The notes below the pieces were generated by a model, which was given only the letters and a program-made list of their open reading frames with translations, had not been told where the DNA came from and did not search any database. A program made the position numbers and the translations under genes. 64,000 nt of DNA from Nioella ostreopsis (GTDB taxonomy: Bacteria > Pseudomonadota > Alphaproteobacteria > Rhodobacterales > Rhodobacteraceae). Location: positions 372,001-436,000 of the forward strand of contig NZ_RCIQ01000001.1 in NCBI RefSeq assembly GCF_004000255.1, written 5' to 3'. Of this stretch, positions 11,453-21,488 are shown piece by piece (position 1 is the stretch's first letter; the number at the start of each line of letters is the position of its first letter).

Positions 11453-11974
11453 TTAGCGGAACACGCAGACCGTGCCGGACCACATATGGCTGACGATGCC
11501 TTCCCTGTCGGACAGAAGGCCGGAGATTTCACCGGCCTGGAATTCCCATCCGAGGGTGGATTCCATGACCTCCAGTGTTGCAAAACCGCCAAGCCCGGCC
11601 AGCGGTGTGCCAAGGCCGACCCCCGATTGCGTGGTCAGGGTCGAGCCGGGGCGCAGCATCCAGCCCGCCAATCGGTCGTCCTGATAGATCAGGTCGATCT
11701 GGCGGGTGAAGCTGGCAACGACAACGGGGCCCGCGGGACAGTCTTCCGGCAGATAGACCGAGAAATCATGCCCCATGATCGTGGTCAGGGTCCGCAGGCT
11801 ATCGTGGAACCCGGTGCCGAAGGGCAGGGTGGCGGCGGCGGTCGCATCGGCGGAAGACAGGCCAAGCCCGCCCTGGCCGATGGTCACGAGATCGCCGGGG
11901 GCCGGGCTGTAGCTGTCGGCCAGCACGGGGGCGGCCAGAAGAAGGGTGAAGACAGCGGGCAGGATGGGTCGCAT
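11453..11974 (-). CDS. Exported protein of unknown function
   Basis: The 173-residue product starts MRPILPAVFTLLLAAPVLADSYS, a clear Sec signal peptide with cleavage near ALADS. The mature part has a short repeated-looking theme of Gly-rich turns (GLGLSSADATAAATLPFG; GVGLGTPLAGLGGF) and one Cys pair candidate (PEDCP and the last CVFR). The start at 11974 has AGAGGTG 6 bases upstream. I do not recognise the family. It is probably periplasmic; position between a HAD hydrolase and an outer-membrane-like protein gives no function. Confidence 0.7.
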   Translation of the reverse strand: MRPILPAVFTLLLAAPVLADSYSPAPGDLVTIGQGGLGLSSADATAAATLPFGTGFHDSLRTLTTIMGHDFSVYLPEDCPAGPVVVASFTRQIDLIYQDDRLAGWMLRPGSTLTTQSGVGLGTPLAGLGGFATLEVMESTLGWEFQAGEISGLLSDREGIVSHMWSGTVCVFR

Positions 11975-12111
11975 GAGGCACCTCTGGTTGGGCGCCATCA
12001 GTCTCGGCCAGAGGGGCAGATGCAACAAGGGGCAGCCATGGGCCGCCCCTTGCGTAAGCCAAAACTGGCCGATGCCGATCCGCGACAGTGCGATGCGCTG
12101 GCTGGACCGGG

Positions 12112-12834
12112 TCAGAACGTGATGCGATAGCCGATATGCAGGCTATGCTGCGTGACCTCAACTGGCATCGTGACAGCGGGGAAGGTGGGGTTGAGCACCC
12201 CGCTCGCCTCGCCGAAATCGGTATAGCGATATTCAATGCGCAGCGCGGAATTGTCGGTCATGGCGATGTCCATACCGATTCCCGCAGTCCAGCCGCTCAG
12301 TTGCTCGCTATAGCCGCCGCCGGGCGGGACCGGAACCGATGGCCCGCCGAGGAAATCGAACTCGCCCACGGCCCAACCCGCAGTGAGATAATAGAGCGCA
12401 GGCCGTTGCCCGAAAGACCCGGCATGCCCCAGAACACCGCGCACCGATCCCTGCCAGTTCGTGTCGATTACCCCTTGGGAGGTCGCACCAGTGGCGTCAA
12501 TGAAGCTGCCCGAGTAGTCGGAATACATGACGTCGATTTCTGCGCCGTAGACAGTATTGCCTGACTGCCAGGCATAGCCCAAGAAGGCCCCGAGAAGTGC
12601 GCCGGAGGGATCGGACCCGCCGGTTGGTACGCCATTGCTGAAGCTGTGGGTCGCCTCGCCGAAACCGAATCCTGCCGTAAACCCGGCATAGGCTCCGCTC
12701 CAATCCTGAACCATCGACGGGGTCGGCGGCAGCGGTGCCGGTTCCGGCTCCACGTAACTGGGACCATCGGCAAGCGCAGCGCTGGCAAGCGACAGGCTGC
12801 TGATAGCGGTGCAAACGAGCAGAAACTTCTTCAT
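12112..12834 (-). CDS. Outer-membrane beta-barrel protein (Omp25/porin-like family)
   Basis: The 240-residue product has a signal peptide (MKKFLLVCTAISSLSLASAALA), a Pro-rich linker (YVEPEPAPLPPTPSM) and an eight-strand barrel pattern: DWSGAYAGFTAGFGFG, GAEIDVMYSDYSGSF, a GWTAGIGMDIAMTDNSALRIEYRYTDFG block and the closing HSLHIGYRITF ending in Phe. This matches the opacity/Omp25-like family common in alphaproteobacteria. Such proteins stabilise the outer membrane or act as adhesins. The start at 12834 is supported by GGGGGAAA upstream. It appears monocistronic. Confidence 0.85.
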   Translation of the reverse strand: MKKFLLVCTAISSLSLASAALADGPSYVEPEPAPLPPTPSMVQDWSGAYAGFTAGFGFGEATHSFSNGVPTGGSDPSGALLGAFLGYAWQSGNTVYGAEIDVMYSDYSGSFIDATGATSQGVIDTNWQGSVRGVLGHAGSFGQRPALYYLTAGWAVGEFDFLGGPSVPVPPGGGYSEQLSGWTAGIGMDIAMTDNSALRIEYRYTDFGEASGVLNPTFPAVTMPVEVTQHSLHIGYRITF

Positions 12835-12988
12835 GTCTTTTCCCCCATGTGAGCGCGCCCCGGAATTTCCCGAGCTGCGAATCCATATCACAAATCTAGC
12901 ATAACAATTTGTAATAATAGCGGCGGCAAACTGAAGCTATTGGCAGCTATTTCGCATCGATTGGCGGTTCGGTCTGCTACCTTTCGTT

Positions 12989-13016
12989 AAAAAAACCGGC
13001 CGCTGGTGGCGGCCGG
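12989..13016 (-). terminator. Rho-independent terminator downstream of ppaC
   Basis: On the minus strand CCGGCCGC (13016-13009) pairs with GCGGCCGG (13003-12996) around a 5-base loop, followed by a run of seven T (12995-12989). The remaining bases from 12835 to 12988 form the promoter region of the outer-membrane protein gene and show an AT-rich patch near 12885-12920. Confidence 0.92.
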
Positions 13017-13060
13017 ATTCAAGGGTGCTTCTGTTAAGCTGCGTGGGACGCGCCCGCGCC

Positions 13061-13984
13061 TTACAACGACAGGTTGGGGATGATCTGCTTCTTGCGGCTG
13101 ACAACGCCGGGCAGAACCACGGTGTCGGCATCGCCCACGACAGTGGCGAAGCTCTTCTCGGCCACGGTCTTCACCAGATCATTGGGAACCAGCATGGTGG
13201 ATTCCTCGTTCAGGATATCGACAACGAAGAGCAGCACCTGATCGACGCCATCTTCCTCGGCCACTTGCGGCATGGCCGCGACCAGCGCGTCCTTGCGTGA
13301 CAGGACGGTGCCGGGCGAGGTGGTTTCGAGGACGGACACGCGGAACTTGGTGCCCGAGACCTCATAGGCCTTGGAGTCCATGCGCAGTAGTTCCGCGTCC
13401 GAGAAGGCGGAGACGTCGGATTTGGCGGCGAACATCTCGGCCGCGTAGGCGGCGGTGTCGATGCCCAGATCGGCGGCCAGCGCCTCGACCACTTCCCGGT
13501 CGCGGTCGGTGGTGGTGGGGCTGCGGAATTCAAGCGTGTCAGAGAGGATGCAAGAGAGCATCGCGCCCTTGATCGCCTCGGGCATCTTGGCGGCGTCGTC
13601 CCCCATCAGGTCATGCATGATGGTGGCGGTGCAGGCCACGGGGCGGATAGTGATGTCGATCGGGCCCTTGGTCTCGATGCCGCCGACCAGCTTGTGGTGG
13701 TCGATGATCGCCAGAATGTCTGCGTCATTGATGGCGTCGGGCAGTTCGGCGGGGTTGTTGGTGTCGACGATGACAACCGGCGCGCCTGCGTCCACGGCGT
13801 CGATGATGCGCGGCTTGGGCAGGTCCCATTTCTGCAGCACGAAAGCCGCTTCGGTGTTGGGCTCGCCCAGAAGCACGGGCTCGGCGGCGGTGCCTTTCAC
13901 TTCGTTCAGATACCAGGCCCAGATAATGGGGGAGCCGGTGGAATCGGTGTCGGGGGATTTGTGGCCGAATACGAGCGTGGTCAT
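13061..13984 (-). CDS. ppaC: Manganese-dependent inorganic pyrophosphatase
   Basis: The 307-residue cytoplasmic enzyme (family II, DHH superfamily) hydrolyses PPi. The N-terminal domain has VFGHKSPDTDST, VDTNNPAELP and the defining IIDHHKLVGG motif; the C-terminal DHHA2-like domain has LSRKDALVAAMPQ and ends VVSRKKQIIPNL, the substrate-binding Arg-Lys-Lys segment. The ATG at 13984 (MTTLVFGHKSPD) fits the family; an ATG 18 bases upstream in frame is possible. It is followed by a strong terminator. Confidence 0.95.
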   Translation of the reverse strand: MTTLVFGHKSPDTDSTGSPIIWAWYLNEVKGTAAEPVLLGEPNTEAAFVLQKWDLPKPRIIDAVDAGAPVVIVDTNNPAELPDAINDADILAIIDHHKLVGGIETKGPIDITIRPVACTATIMHDLMGDDAAKMPEAIKGAMLSCILSDTLEFRSPTTTDRDREVVEALAADLGIDTAAYAAEMFAAKSDVSAFSDAELLRMDSKAYEVSGTKFRVSVLETTSPGTVLSRKDALVAAMPQVAEEDGVDQVLLFVVDILNEESTMLVPNDLVKTVAEKSFATVVGDADTVVLPGVVSRKKQIIPNLSL

Positions 13985-14073
13985 GGGATGGGGTCCGTTC
14001 ATCTTGAGTTTGCGCGCGTCATACAGAAGCGGCGCCGGATTGTCAGGTGGAAGTTGTGCCGCAGGATGGGCGG

Positions 14074-15387
14074 TCAGCGGGAGGGGGCTGCGCGGTCCTT
14101 CAGCCGATCGGCGATCCAGGCGGCGAGGCGTTTGAGGCCGATACCGGTGCGGAACTCGAACTCCTCGTAATGGATGTCGCGGGCGCTGACGCCGTGACGG
14201 GCAAGGCCCGATTGCAGCGCCCGGCGCAGACCGGCGGGGCCGCAGAACCAGAGCTTCAGCGGCCCATTGGCGTTGGCTGCGATCCGCTCGGCGGTCAGCC
14301 GGTCGCCGGTATCGGAGGCGAGGATGTGGAGCGTCAGGTTGGACACGCGGTTGACGGCGGCCTCGACCCGGTCCAGCTGCGGCGCCTCCGCGCGGGACCG
14401 GACACACCAGAAGAGCGTGACGGGTTCGGGCAACCTGTCGGGCAATGCCTCGGCCCAGGCCAGAAAGGGGGTGATGCCGATGCCGCCCGCGACCCAGATT
14501 TCGGCGGTGCTTGAAGGCGCGCGCCGCTGGAACCGCCCGAACGGCCCCTGAACCCGCAGCGGGGTGCCCAGTGTCAGGTCGCGCCCCAGACGATGGGTGA
14601 AATCGCCAAGTGCCTTCACGGTGATCTGGAGAGACCCATCCGCAGACGGAGGGGCGGAGAGGGAAAACGGGTGCGGCTCGGTCAGGCCGCGGGATCCGAA
14701 GGTGAAGACGGCGAACTGGCCGGGGGCAAAGCGCAGGGGGCGGCCGGTCGGGGTCATCGTGATCTCGGTCGCGCCGCCGGTCTTGCGGATGCCACTGACC
14801 TGATAGCCGGTCGACCGGCGCAGGGCGGGGGGCAGCAGCGTGACCGCATAGGCCAGCACGCCTGCGCCGCAGATCGCACCGACATAGAGCCCGAGCGGGG
14901 AGCCATTGGCGAAGGGTTTGAGGATGAACAGGTAGTGGATGGTCCCGGCGATGAAGAACCCGCCCATGGCCTTATGGGTCCAACGCCACAGGTGGTAGGG
15001 GATGAAGGTGGCGATGGAGATCACAACCAGGACGAGCAGCCCGTAAAGGCTGAGTTCGCCCAGGGTTTCTGCGATTTCGGTCACGGCGGTTTCGCGGCCG
15101 ATCCCGTCCATGTCGGCATCAATCGTGTCATGCAGAAGGATTGCGGCCATGGCGACGATGCCGGACCATTTATGCAGCACATAGACCCGGTCCATCGGAC
15201 CCATCAGTGCCTCGATGCCTGCGGAACGCGTCGCCATGATCTGCGCCCAGGCCATGAGGATCAGCGCCAGCGTGCCAAGATACTGGCTGAACAGCGCCAC
15301 GGGGTCGGGAATATCGGGCAGCGTGGCGAAGAGATAGGCGGGGATCAGGCAGGAGAGGAAAATGATGACAAGCCCGGCGGCGCGCAT
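14074..15387 (-). CDS. Ferric-reductase-like membrane flavoprotein (FAD/NAD-binding)
   Basis: The 437-residue protein has about six membrane helices (1-210) with His pairs for heme (HKWSGIVAMAAILLHD and YHLWRWTHKAMGGFFIAGTIHYL), then an FNR-type reductase module: FAPGQFAVFTFG, the FAD motif HPFSLSAPP, the pyridine-nucleotide loop VAGGIGITPFLAW and the closing WFCGPAGLRRAL. It should pass electrons from NAD(P)H across the inner membrane, to ferric iron, oxygen or a heme partner. The acceptor cannot be told from sequence. It ends 89 bases before ppaC on the same strand. Confidence 0.88.
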   Translation of the reverse strand: MRAAGLVIIFLSCLIPAYLFATLPDIPDPVALFSQYLGTLALILMAWAQIMATRSAGIEALMGPMDRVYVLHKWSGIVAMAAILLHDTIDADMDGIGRETAVTEIAETLGELSLYGLLVLVVISIATFIPYHLWRWTHKAMGGFFIAGTIHYLFILKPFANGSPLGLYVGAICGAGVLAYAVTLLPPALRRSTGYQVSGIRKTGGATEITMTPTGRPLRFAPGQFAVFTFGSRGLTEPHPFSLSAPPSADGSLQITVKALGDFTHRLGRDLTLGTPLRVQGPFGRFQRRAPSSTAEIWVAGGIGITPFLAWAEALPDRLPEPVTLFWCVRSRAEAPQLDRVEAAVNRVSNLTLHILASDTGDRLTAERIAANANGPLKLWFCGPAGLRRALQSGLARHGVSARDIHYEEFEFRTGIGLKRLAAWIADRLKDRAAPSR

Positions 15388-15552
15388 TGCTGTGCCCTTT
15401 TTTTGTGCGGATCGGATTGGAGCGACGGGCTAGCGGCTTGGGCGCAGTCTGTCAGGGTGGGATGCAACCCTGACGGGAATTGACCTGAGAATGGTGCCCG
15501 AATGCCACGATCCGGGCGCGTCATCGGGCCACGGGCCTGCGCAGGCGCGATG

Positions 15553-17025
15553 CTATTCGGCGGCGATCTGTCCCTCGTCGCCAAGGGCAGAGACCACGCG
15601 GTTGCGGCCCTGGTCCTTGGCGCGGTAGAGCGCGAGGTCCGCGTGTTTCAGCATGTCGGCCACATGGTCGCCCGAGGCCGGGTAGCTGGTAACGCCCGCC
15701 GAGGCGGTAATGCGGGGCAGCTTGCCGTCGCCATAGGCCAGTTCAAGCTCGCTCAGCGCAATGCGGAAGCGGTCGGCGATTTCCAGTGCTGCAGAATGAT
15801 CCAGCCCTGGCAGCAGCGCCACGAATTCCTCACCTCCCAGGCGACATGGGGCGAGCGGTGGGGTAAACACCTCTCGCATCAGGGCGCCGACCTCTCGCAG
15901 AACGATGTCGCCCGCGTCATGGCCGTGATGGTCGTTGAATTTCTTGAAATGATCCACGTCGAGCGAAATGAGCGACAGCGGGCTGCCCTGTCGTCTTGCG
16001 CGGCCAATCTCCTTATGGGCGGCATCGAGGAACCAGCGACGGTTCCACAGGCTGGTCAGCGGGTCGCGCACGGATTGATCCATCAGCTCCTGTCTCAGCT
16101 GTACATTGGCCACCGCAAGGCTGATCTGTTCGGCACAGAGCAGGCCCAGTTCCCAGCGCTGTTGCAGGAAGGTTTCCACCATCTCGCGCGACATGATCGA
16201 CCGGTCGAAGGCGGAGAAAGCCAGGTGCAGCAGACCGATGGTTTCGCCATGGGCGATGATCGGCAGGCAGAAATAGGGGGTATCCTCGCCCTCGACATGG
16301 GTACAGGGAAATTCGATGGCGCGGGTGCCGTAGGAATAGGCGCGACCACGGCGCAGGGCCCAGCAATCCTCTGCATCTATGTGCTTGTGAGGCTCGTGAT
16401 CGCCCCAGCAGGTTTCCAGATCCAGCGTGTCGCGGGAATTGGAATAGATGTAGAGCTGCCCCTCTGATTCCGGGATCAGCGTGTACATGGATTTCTGTAC
16501 GACCTTCAGCAGCTCCTCCAGCGATTTGGCGGAATAGAGCCATTCGCTGACCTGAGAGAGCAGCTTGCGTTCATGTTGGCGCTGTTCTTCGTTGGCCATC
16601 ACCTCGCGCGTCTTTTCCTCCATCTTGCGGCGCTTGGAGATGTCGCGGTTGATCGACATGTGATGGGTGTGATTGCCGTTCTCGTCGAAAATGGGCGTCA
16701 GGGTCTTGTCGACCCAGATCGGTTCGCCCGAGGCGGAGTAATGCAGGATATCGACGGTCAGGGTTTCGCGCCCTTCAATGGCACGCAGGACCTGATCGCG
16801 CGCGGCTGGGTCCGTATCGGGGCCGTCCAGCAAGCCGCGTGCAGGCTGGCCGATGATGTTTTCCAGCCGGTGGCCGAACATCCGTTCGAACCCGGTATTC
16901 ACCCAGACGATATCATTGGCCAGATCGGTCACCAGCACCGCGTCGAGAATGTGGCGCAGCGTCAGTTCCGCATAGCGGCGGTGGTCCTCGGACCGGTCAG
17001 GGGTCTCTTTTTTTGCCTGGGCCAA
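15553..17025 (-). CDS. PAS-GAF-GGDEF diguanylate cyclase
   Basis: The 490-residue cytoplasmic sensor has a PAS domain (about 20-135, GFERMFGHRLENIIG and the PAC end PIFDENGNHTHHMSINRDISKRR), a coiled linker, a GAF domain (about 160-315) and a C-terminal GGDEF domain with DPLTSLWNRRWF, ISLDVDHFKKFNDHHGHDAGD and an intact GGEEF signature near residue 396. It should make cyclic di-GMP from GTP. The inhibitory RxxD site is absent (the residues before GGEEF are TPPLAPCRL). The start is TTG at 17025 with AGGA 8 bases upstream. No membrane segment is seen. Confidence 0.93.
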   Translation of the reverse strand: MAQAKKETPDRSEDHRRYAELTLRHILDAVLVTDLANDIVWVNTGFERMFGHRLENIIGQPARGLLDGPDTDPAARDQVLRAIEGRETLTVDILHYSASGEPIWVDKTLTPIFDENGNHTHHMSINRDISKRRKMEEKTREVMANEEQRQHERKLLSQVSEWLYSAKSLEELLKVVQKSMYTLIPESEGQLYIYSNSRDTLDLETCWGDHEPHKHIDAEDCWALRRGRAYSYGTRAIEFPCTHVEGEDTPYFCLPIIAHGETIGLLHLAFSAFDRSIMSREMVETFLQQRWELGLLCAEQISLAVANVQLRQELMDQSVRDPLTSLWNRRWFLDAAHKEIGRARRQGSPLSLISLDVDHFKKFNDHHGHDAGDIVLREVGALMREVFTPPLAPCRLGGEEFVALLPGLDHSAALEIADRFRIALSELELAYGDGKLPRITASAGVTSYPASGDHVADMLKHADLALYRAKDQGRNRVVSALGDEGQIAAE

Positions 17026-17144
17026 TTCGCCTGTCCTGAAATATGCGGGATCCGGGACAAACCCTATGGGCGAAGGGTGAAGAAAACCCTGACAGCCCCG
17101 GCTTATTCCGCAGGCATTTTAGTCAAACCGTGGCGCAGAGGTCG

Positions 17145-18455
17145 TTAGGCCCGCCGATGCCGGGGCATGGCTGCCTCGACCCCGCGTCCCAGCTGGTGAT
17201 CGCGGTATCGTTGCAGGTGCTTGCGCAGCAGCAGGGGGCGGGCCCGTTCCGTCATCGGGCGGCTGGACTGGTGGCGCAGCAGCAGGCGCAGCACGGGGTC
17301 GGCACGTAGGGCCTGAGCCCCGGTGAAGACGCTTTCGGTCCAGACCCCTTCGGCACAGATCAGCTGATGCCGGTCGAACAGCAGGTGGAAATAGGTCAGC
17401 CCCCGGCAGGGGGAGGGCGCATGGCTTGCCTTGCCCAGTTCCTCCGCGATATGGCGGGCGCGGATCAGCACCTCGCCCTTGCCGCTGGGCCGCGGATCAT
17501 GGGCCAGGAACGCATGTTGACGCGACACGAGAAGCGGCCGGAGCGGTAATCCCTCGCCGAAGGCCCCCGCCTCGATCAGGATCGGCCGCAGGGCGGGATC
17601 GGCGCGCTGGGCGGCGGCGGGCACATGGCGGTGCAGATTGGCGCGCAGCGGTTGCAGGCCCGCGTCGCGGGTCAGCACCAGATCGCCGGGGCGCAGCGCC
17701 TCGACCGGGCGGGGACCGGTGGCGGTGGCGATCATGGCCCCTGTGGTCAGGCAGATCGGCGGGCCATAGGGATCTTCGGGCATTGGCCCATCGTCATCGG
17801 TCAGGATGCGGTCGAGCAGATCGGACTCGTCGATGCCGCTGTTCCAGTGATAGGTGAAATCGAGCGTCAGACTGGCCCCCGGCACCCCGTCCAGCGTCAG
17901 AACCCAGATTTTGGGATCGCCGGTCGCGGTCAGGATGACATCCTCGGGCGCGGCGCCGCCAATATGAATGTGGTCGCTGTCGGGGCTGAAGCCCGAGGCG
18001 GTGTCATGGCCGCTGCCCGGCCCGAAGGCGATGGTGTCGCTGCCGCCGGAATAGCCGCCCATGGTGATCAGGTCGTCGCCCGCGCCGCCATCGACCACGT
18101 CGCCGCCAATGGCGTGAATGGTATCGTTGCCCGCGCCCCCGAAGAGCGTGTCGGACCCCCATCCCCCATCGAGCGAGTCGTCGCCATCGCCTCCGGACAG
18201 CAGGTCGTCGCCGCTTTCCCCTTCGAGGGTGTCAGCGCCATCGCCCCCCGACAGCGTGTCGTGACCGGACCCGCCATCGAGTGCGTCCGACCCGTCGCCG
18301 CCAAGCAGCACATCCTGACCCGACGCGCCGGACAGCGTGTCATTCCCGGCACCCCCGTCAAGCGTGTCGTGGCCGGACTGTCCGTTGATCTGGTCGTCGC
18401 CGGAGGTGCCTGTCAGGCTGTCGTCGATCCAGCTTCCGTTGATTGTGGTCGGCAT
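17145..18455 (-). CDS. RTX-repeat protein with C-terminal Hint domain
   Basis: The 436-residue protein begins with about twelve calcium-binding nonapeptides of GGxGxDxLx type (residues 16-135), then a short beta-rich linker, then a Hint (hedgehog/intein) domain from about Cys235 (ICLTTGAMIATATGPRPVEALRPGDLVLTRD) with the later blocks VSRQHAFLAHDP and FHLLFDRHQLICAEG. RTX proteins are usually exported by type I secretion; no signal peptide is present. The Hint part may cleave itself after the RTX part. A second Hint protein with another N-terminal domain lies at 29750-30790. No secretion genes are nearby. Confidence 0.88.
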   Translation of the reverse strand: MPTTINGSWIDDSLTGTSGDDQINGQSGHDTLDGGAGNDTLSGASGQDVLLGGDGSDALDGGSGHDTLSGGDGADTLEGESGDDLLSGGDGDDSLDGGWGSDTLFGGAGNDTIHAIGGDVVDGGAGDDLITMGGYSGGSDTIAFGPGSGHDTASGFSPDSDHIHIGGAAPEDVILTATGDPKIWVLTLDGVPGASLTLDFTYHWNSGIDESDLLDRILTDDDGPMPEDPYGPPICLTTGAMIATATGPRPVEALRPGDLVLTRDAGLQPLRANLHRHVPAAAQRADPALRPILIEAGAFGEGLPLRPLLVSRQHAFLAHDPRPSGKGEVLIRARHIAEELGKASHAPSPCRGLTYFHLLFDRHQLICAEGVWTESVFTGAQALRADPVLRLLLRHQSSRPMTERARPLLLRKHLQRYRDHQLGRGVEAAMPRHRRA

Positions 18456-18582
18456 CCGCTGCTCACAGGTTTCCTCGTGCCCGGTCGAGGGCGCAGGCTA
18501 TTCGTTACGCCGCAAGGATAGCACGAAGAATGCTTGCTGTTGAGTGAATCGGGGCCTGTCGAATTTTTGTCGATCGGGCGTG

Positions 18583-18611
18583 TTGACTCGCCCATGCACC
18601 CCCCCTATCTA
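18583..18611 (+). promoter_or_regulatory. Sigma-70 type promoter of groESL
   Basis: TTGACT (18583-18588) and TATCTA (18606-18611) are separated by exactly 17 bases. The CIRCE element starts 7 bases after the -10 box, so HrcA binding would cover the transcription start. Confidence 0.8.
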
Positions 18612-18618
18612 CAGCTCG

Positions 18619-18645
18619 TTAGCACTCCCCCATAGTGAGTGCTAA
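18619..18645. promoter_or_regulatory. CIRCE element (HrcA operator)
   Basis: TTAGCACTC-N9-GAGTGCTAA is a perfect match to the CIRCE consensus. It lies between the promoter and groES. HrcA represses from this site and is released under heat stress; the hrcA gene is not in the window. Confidence 0.97.
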
Positions 18646-18683
18646 CATGGGAGAAACAAACGAACCTAAGGAGTGTTCGAGAG

Positions 18684-18971
18684 ATGGCATTCAAACCGCT
18701 GCATGACCGTGTGCTGGTACGCCGCATCGAAGGCGACGAAAAGACCAAGGGCGGTCTGATCATCCCCGATAGCGCCAAGGAAAAACCGTCCGAAGGCGAA
18801 ATCGTTGCCTGCGGCGAAGGCGCGCGCAAGGACTCGGGCGAGCTGATCGCAATGGCTGTGAAAGCTGGCGACCGCGTTCTGTTCGGCAAATGGTCGGGCA
18901 CCGAAGTATCGGTCGAGGGCGAAGAGCTCTTGATCATGAAAGAGTCGGACATCCTCGGCATCATCGCCTGA
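18684..18971 (+). CDS. groES: Co-chaperonin GroES
   Basis: The 95-residue protein starts [22 protein letters not shown] at the ATG at 18684, with AAGGAG 10 bases upstream. The mobile loop ([26 protein letters not shown]) and the closing [13 protein letters not shown] are typical. It forms the heptameric lid of GroEL in the cytoplasm. The gene is followed by groEL after 51 bases and is under a CIRCE-controlled promoter. Confidence 0.98.
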   Translation: MAFKPLHDRVLVRRIEGDEKTKGGLIIPDSAKEKPSEGEIVACGEGARKDSGELIAMAVKAGDRVLFGKWSGTEVSVEGEELLIMKESDILGIIA

Positions 18972-18992
18972 GCCGTCCCCTTTTTCGACTGA

Positions 18993-20669
<1,677 letters not shown>

Positions 20670-20693
20670 GCCACCCGGCACCAGATCTCGCGA

Positions 20694-20728
20694 AGGGCCA
20701 CCCGATTGGGTGGCCCTTTTGCGTTTTT
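20694..20728 (+). terminator. Rho-independent terminator of groESL
   Basis: AGGGCCACCC (20694-20703) pairs with GGGTGGCCCT (20708-20717) around GATT and is followed by TTTGCGTTTTTT. The next 195 bases up to the DUF3592 gene show no other feature. Confidence 0.93.
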
Positions 20729-20923
20729 TGGAAGGTAGAGGGCACCGGAAATGGGTCTTGCAGCCACCCGGCAAGGCGGTCTGATGACAAGGGAGCGGCT
20801 GACGCCCTATCGTGACTTGCGGGACAGGCGGCCATATGGGCATAGTCGGCAAGCCTGATCCAATCCGCACCGCTGCAAACGGCGGAAAACGGCAACCCAC
20901 TGGGCAATTTCTCACGGAAGGTC

Positions 20924-21373
20924 ATGACCATGGAGGACATTCCGGACGGGGCACTCGCCGCTATCATGCTGTTTTTCATGCTGATCCCGCTGGTCTTCGC
21001 CTATTTTGGCGTAGTCGTGCTGCGCGGTGCGCTGCGGGTTCTCAAACAGGGTCAATGGGTCATGGGCACCGTCGTCGAGGTCAAGGAGATTTATCATTTC
21101 GGCAAGATCGGCGCGCAACAATACTCGTATCAACCGATCTTCGAGTTCACGGCACCGGACGGCACACGCCTGCGCGGCGGGGCGGGAAACTACGGCCATA
21201 CCAACCTTTATCCGGTAGGAAGCCAGCGTAAGGTTTTGGTGGACTTCGACAATCCTGACCCGGTGGCCATGTCCAGCTGGTTTCGGCTTGTGTTCGGGGC
21301 GGGGATGACCGTGTTCGGCTTGGCCTGCGTTGCCTTTATCCTGTTCGCGGTTGCGTCGGTGTTGGATGGTTAA
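20924..21373 (+). CDS. DUF3592 family membrane protein
   Basis: The 149-residue protein has two membrane helices (about 11-33 and 122-146) that flank a soluble beta-rich domain. The middle shows the family pattern: GTVVEVKEIY, then YQPIFEFTAPDGT, and YPVGSQRKVLVDFDNPDPVAM. The function of DUF3592 proteins is unknown. It stands alone, 116 bases before the bactofilin-like gene on the same strand. Confidence 0.8.
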   Translation: MTMEDIPDGALAAIMLFFMLIPLVFAYFGVVVLRGALRVLKQGQWVMGTVVEVKEIYHFGKIGAQQYSYQPIFEFTAPDGTRLRGGAGNYGHTNLYPVGSQRKVLVDFDNPDPVAMSSWFRLVFGAGMTVFGLACVAFILFAVASVLDG

Positions 21374-21488
21374 CCCCGGCCCGCTACCGCTGCCCCCTTC
21401 ATTTGGGACCGCATCTTGCGTCATGTCATGGCGCACACATGTCGGGGGGATAGAATGACAGCCCGATGGGTGACACAAGGACAGACCA

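Noticed and set aside
18180-18400. Tandem DNA repeat in the RTX gene
   Set aside because: The periodicity comes from the GGxGxD nonapeptides of the protein and not from a separate DNA element.
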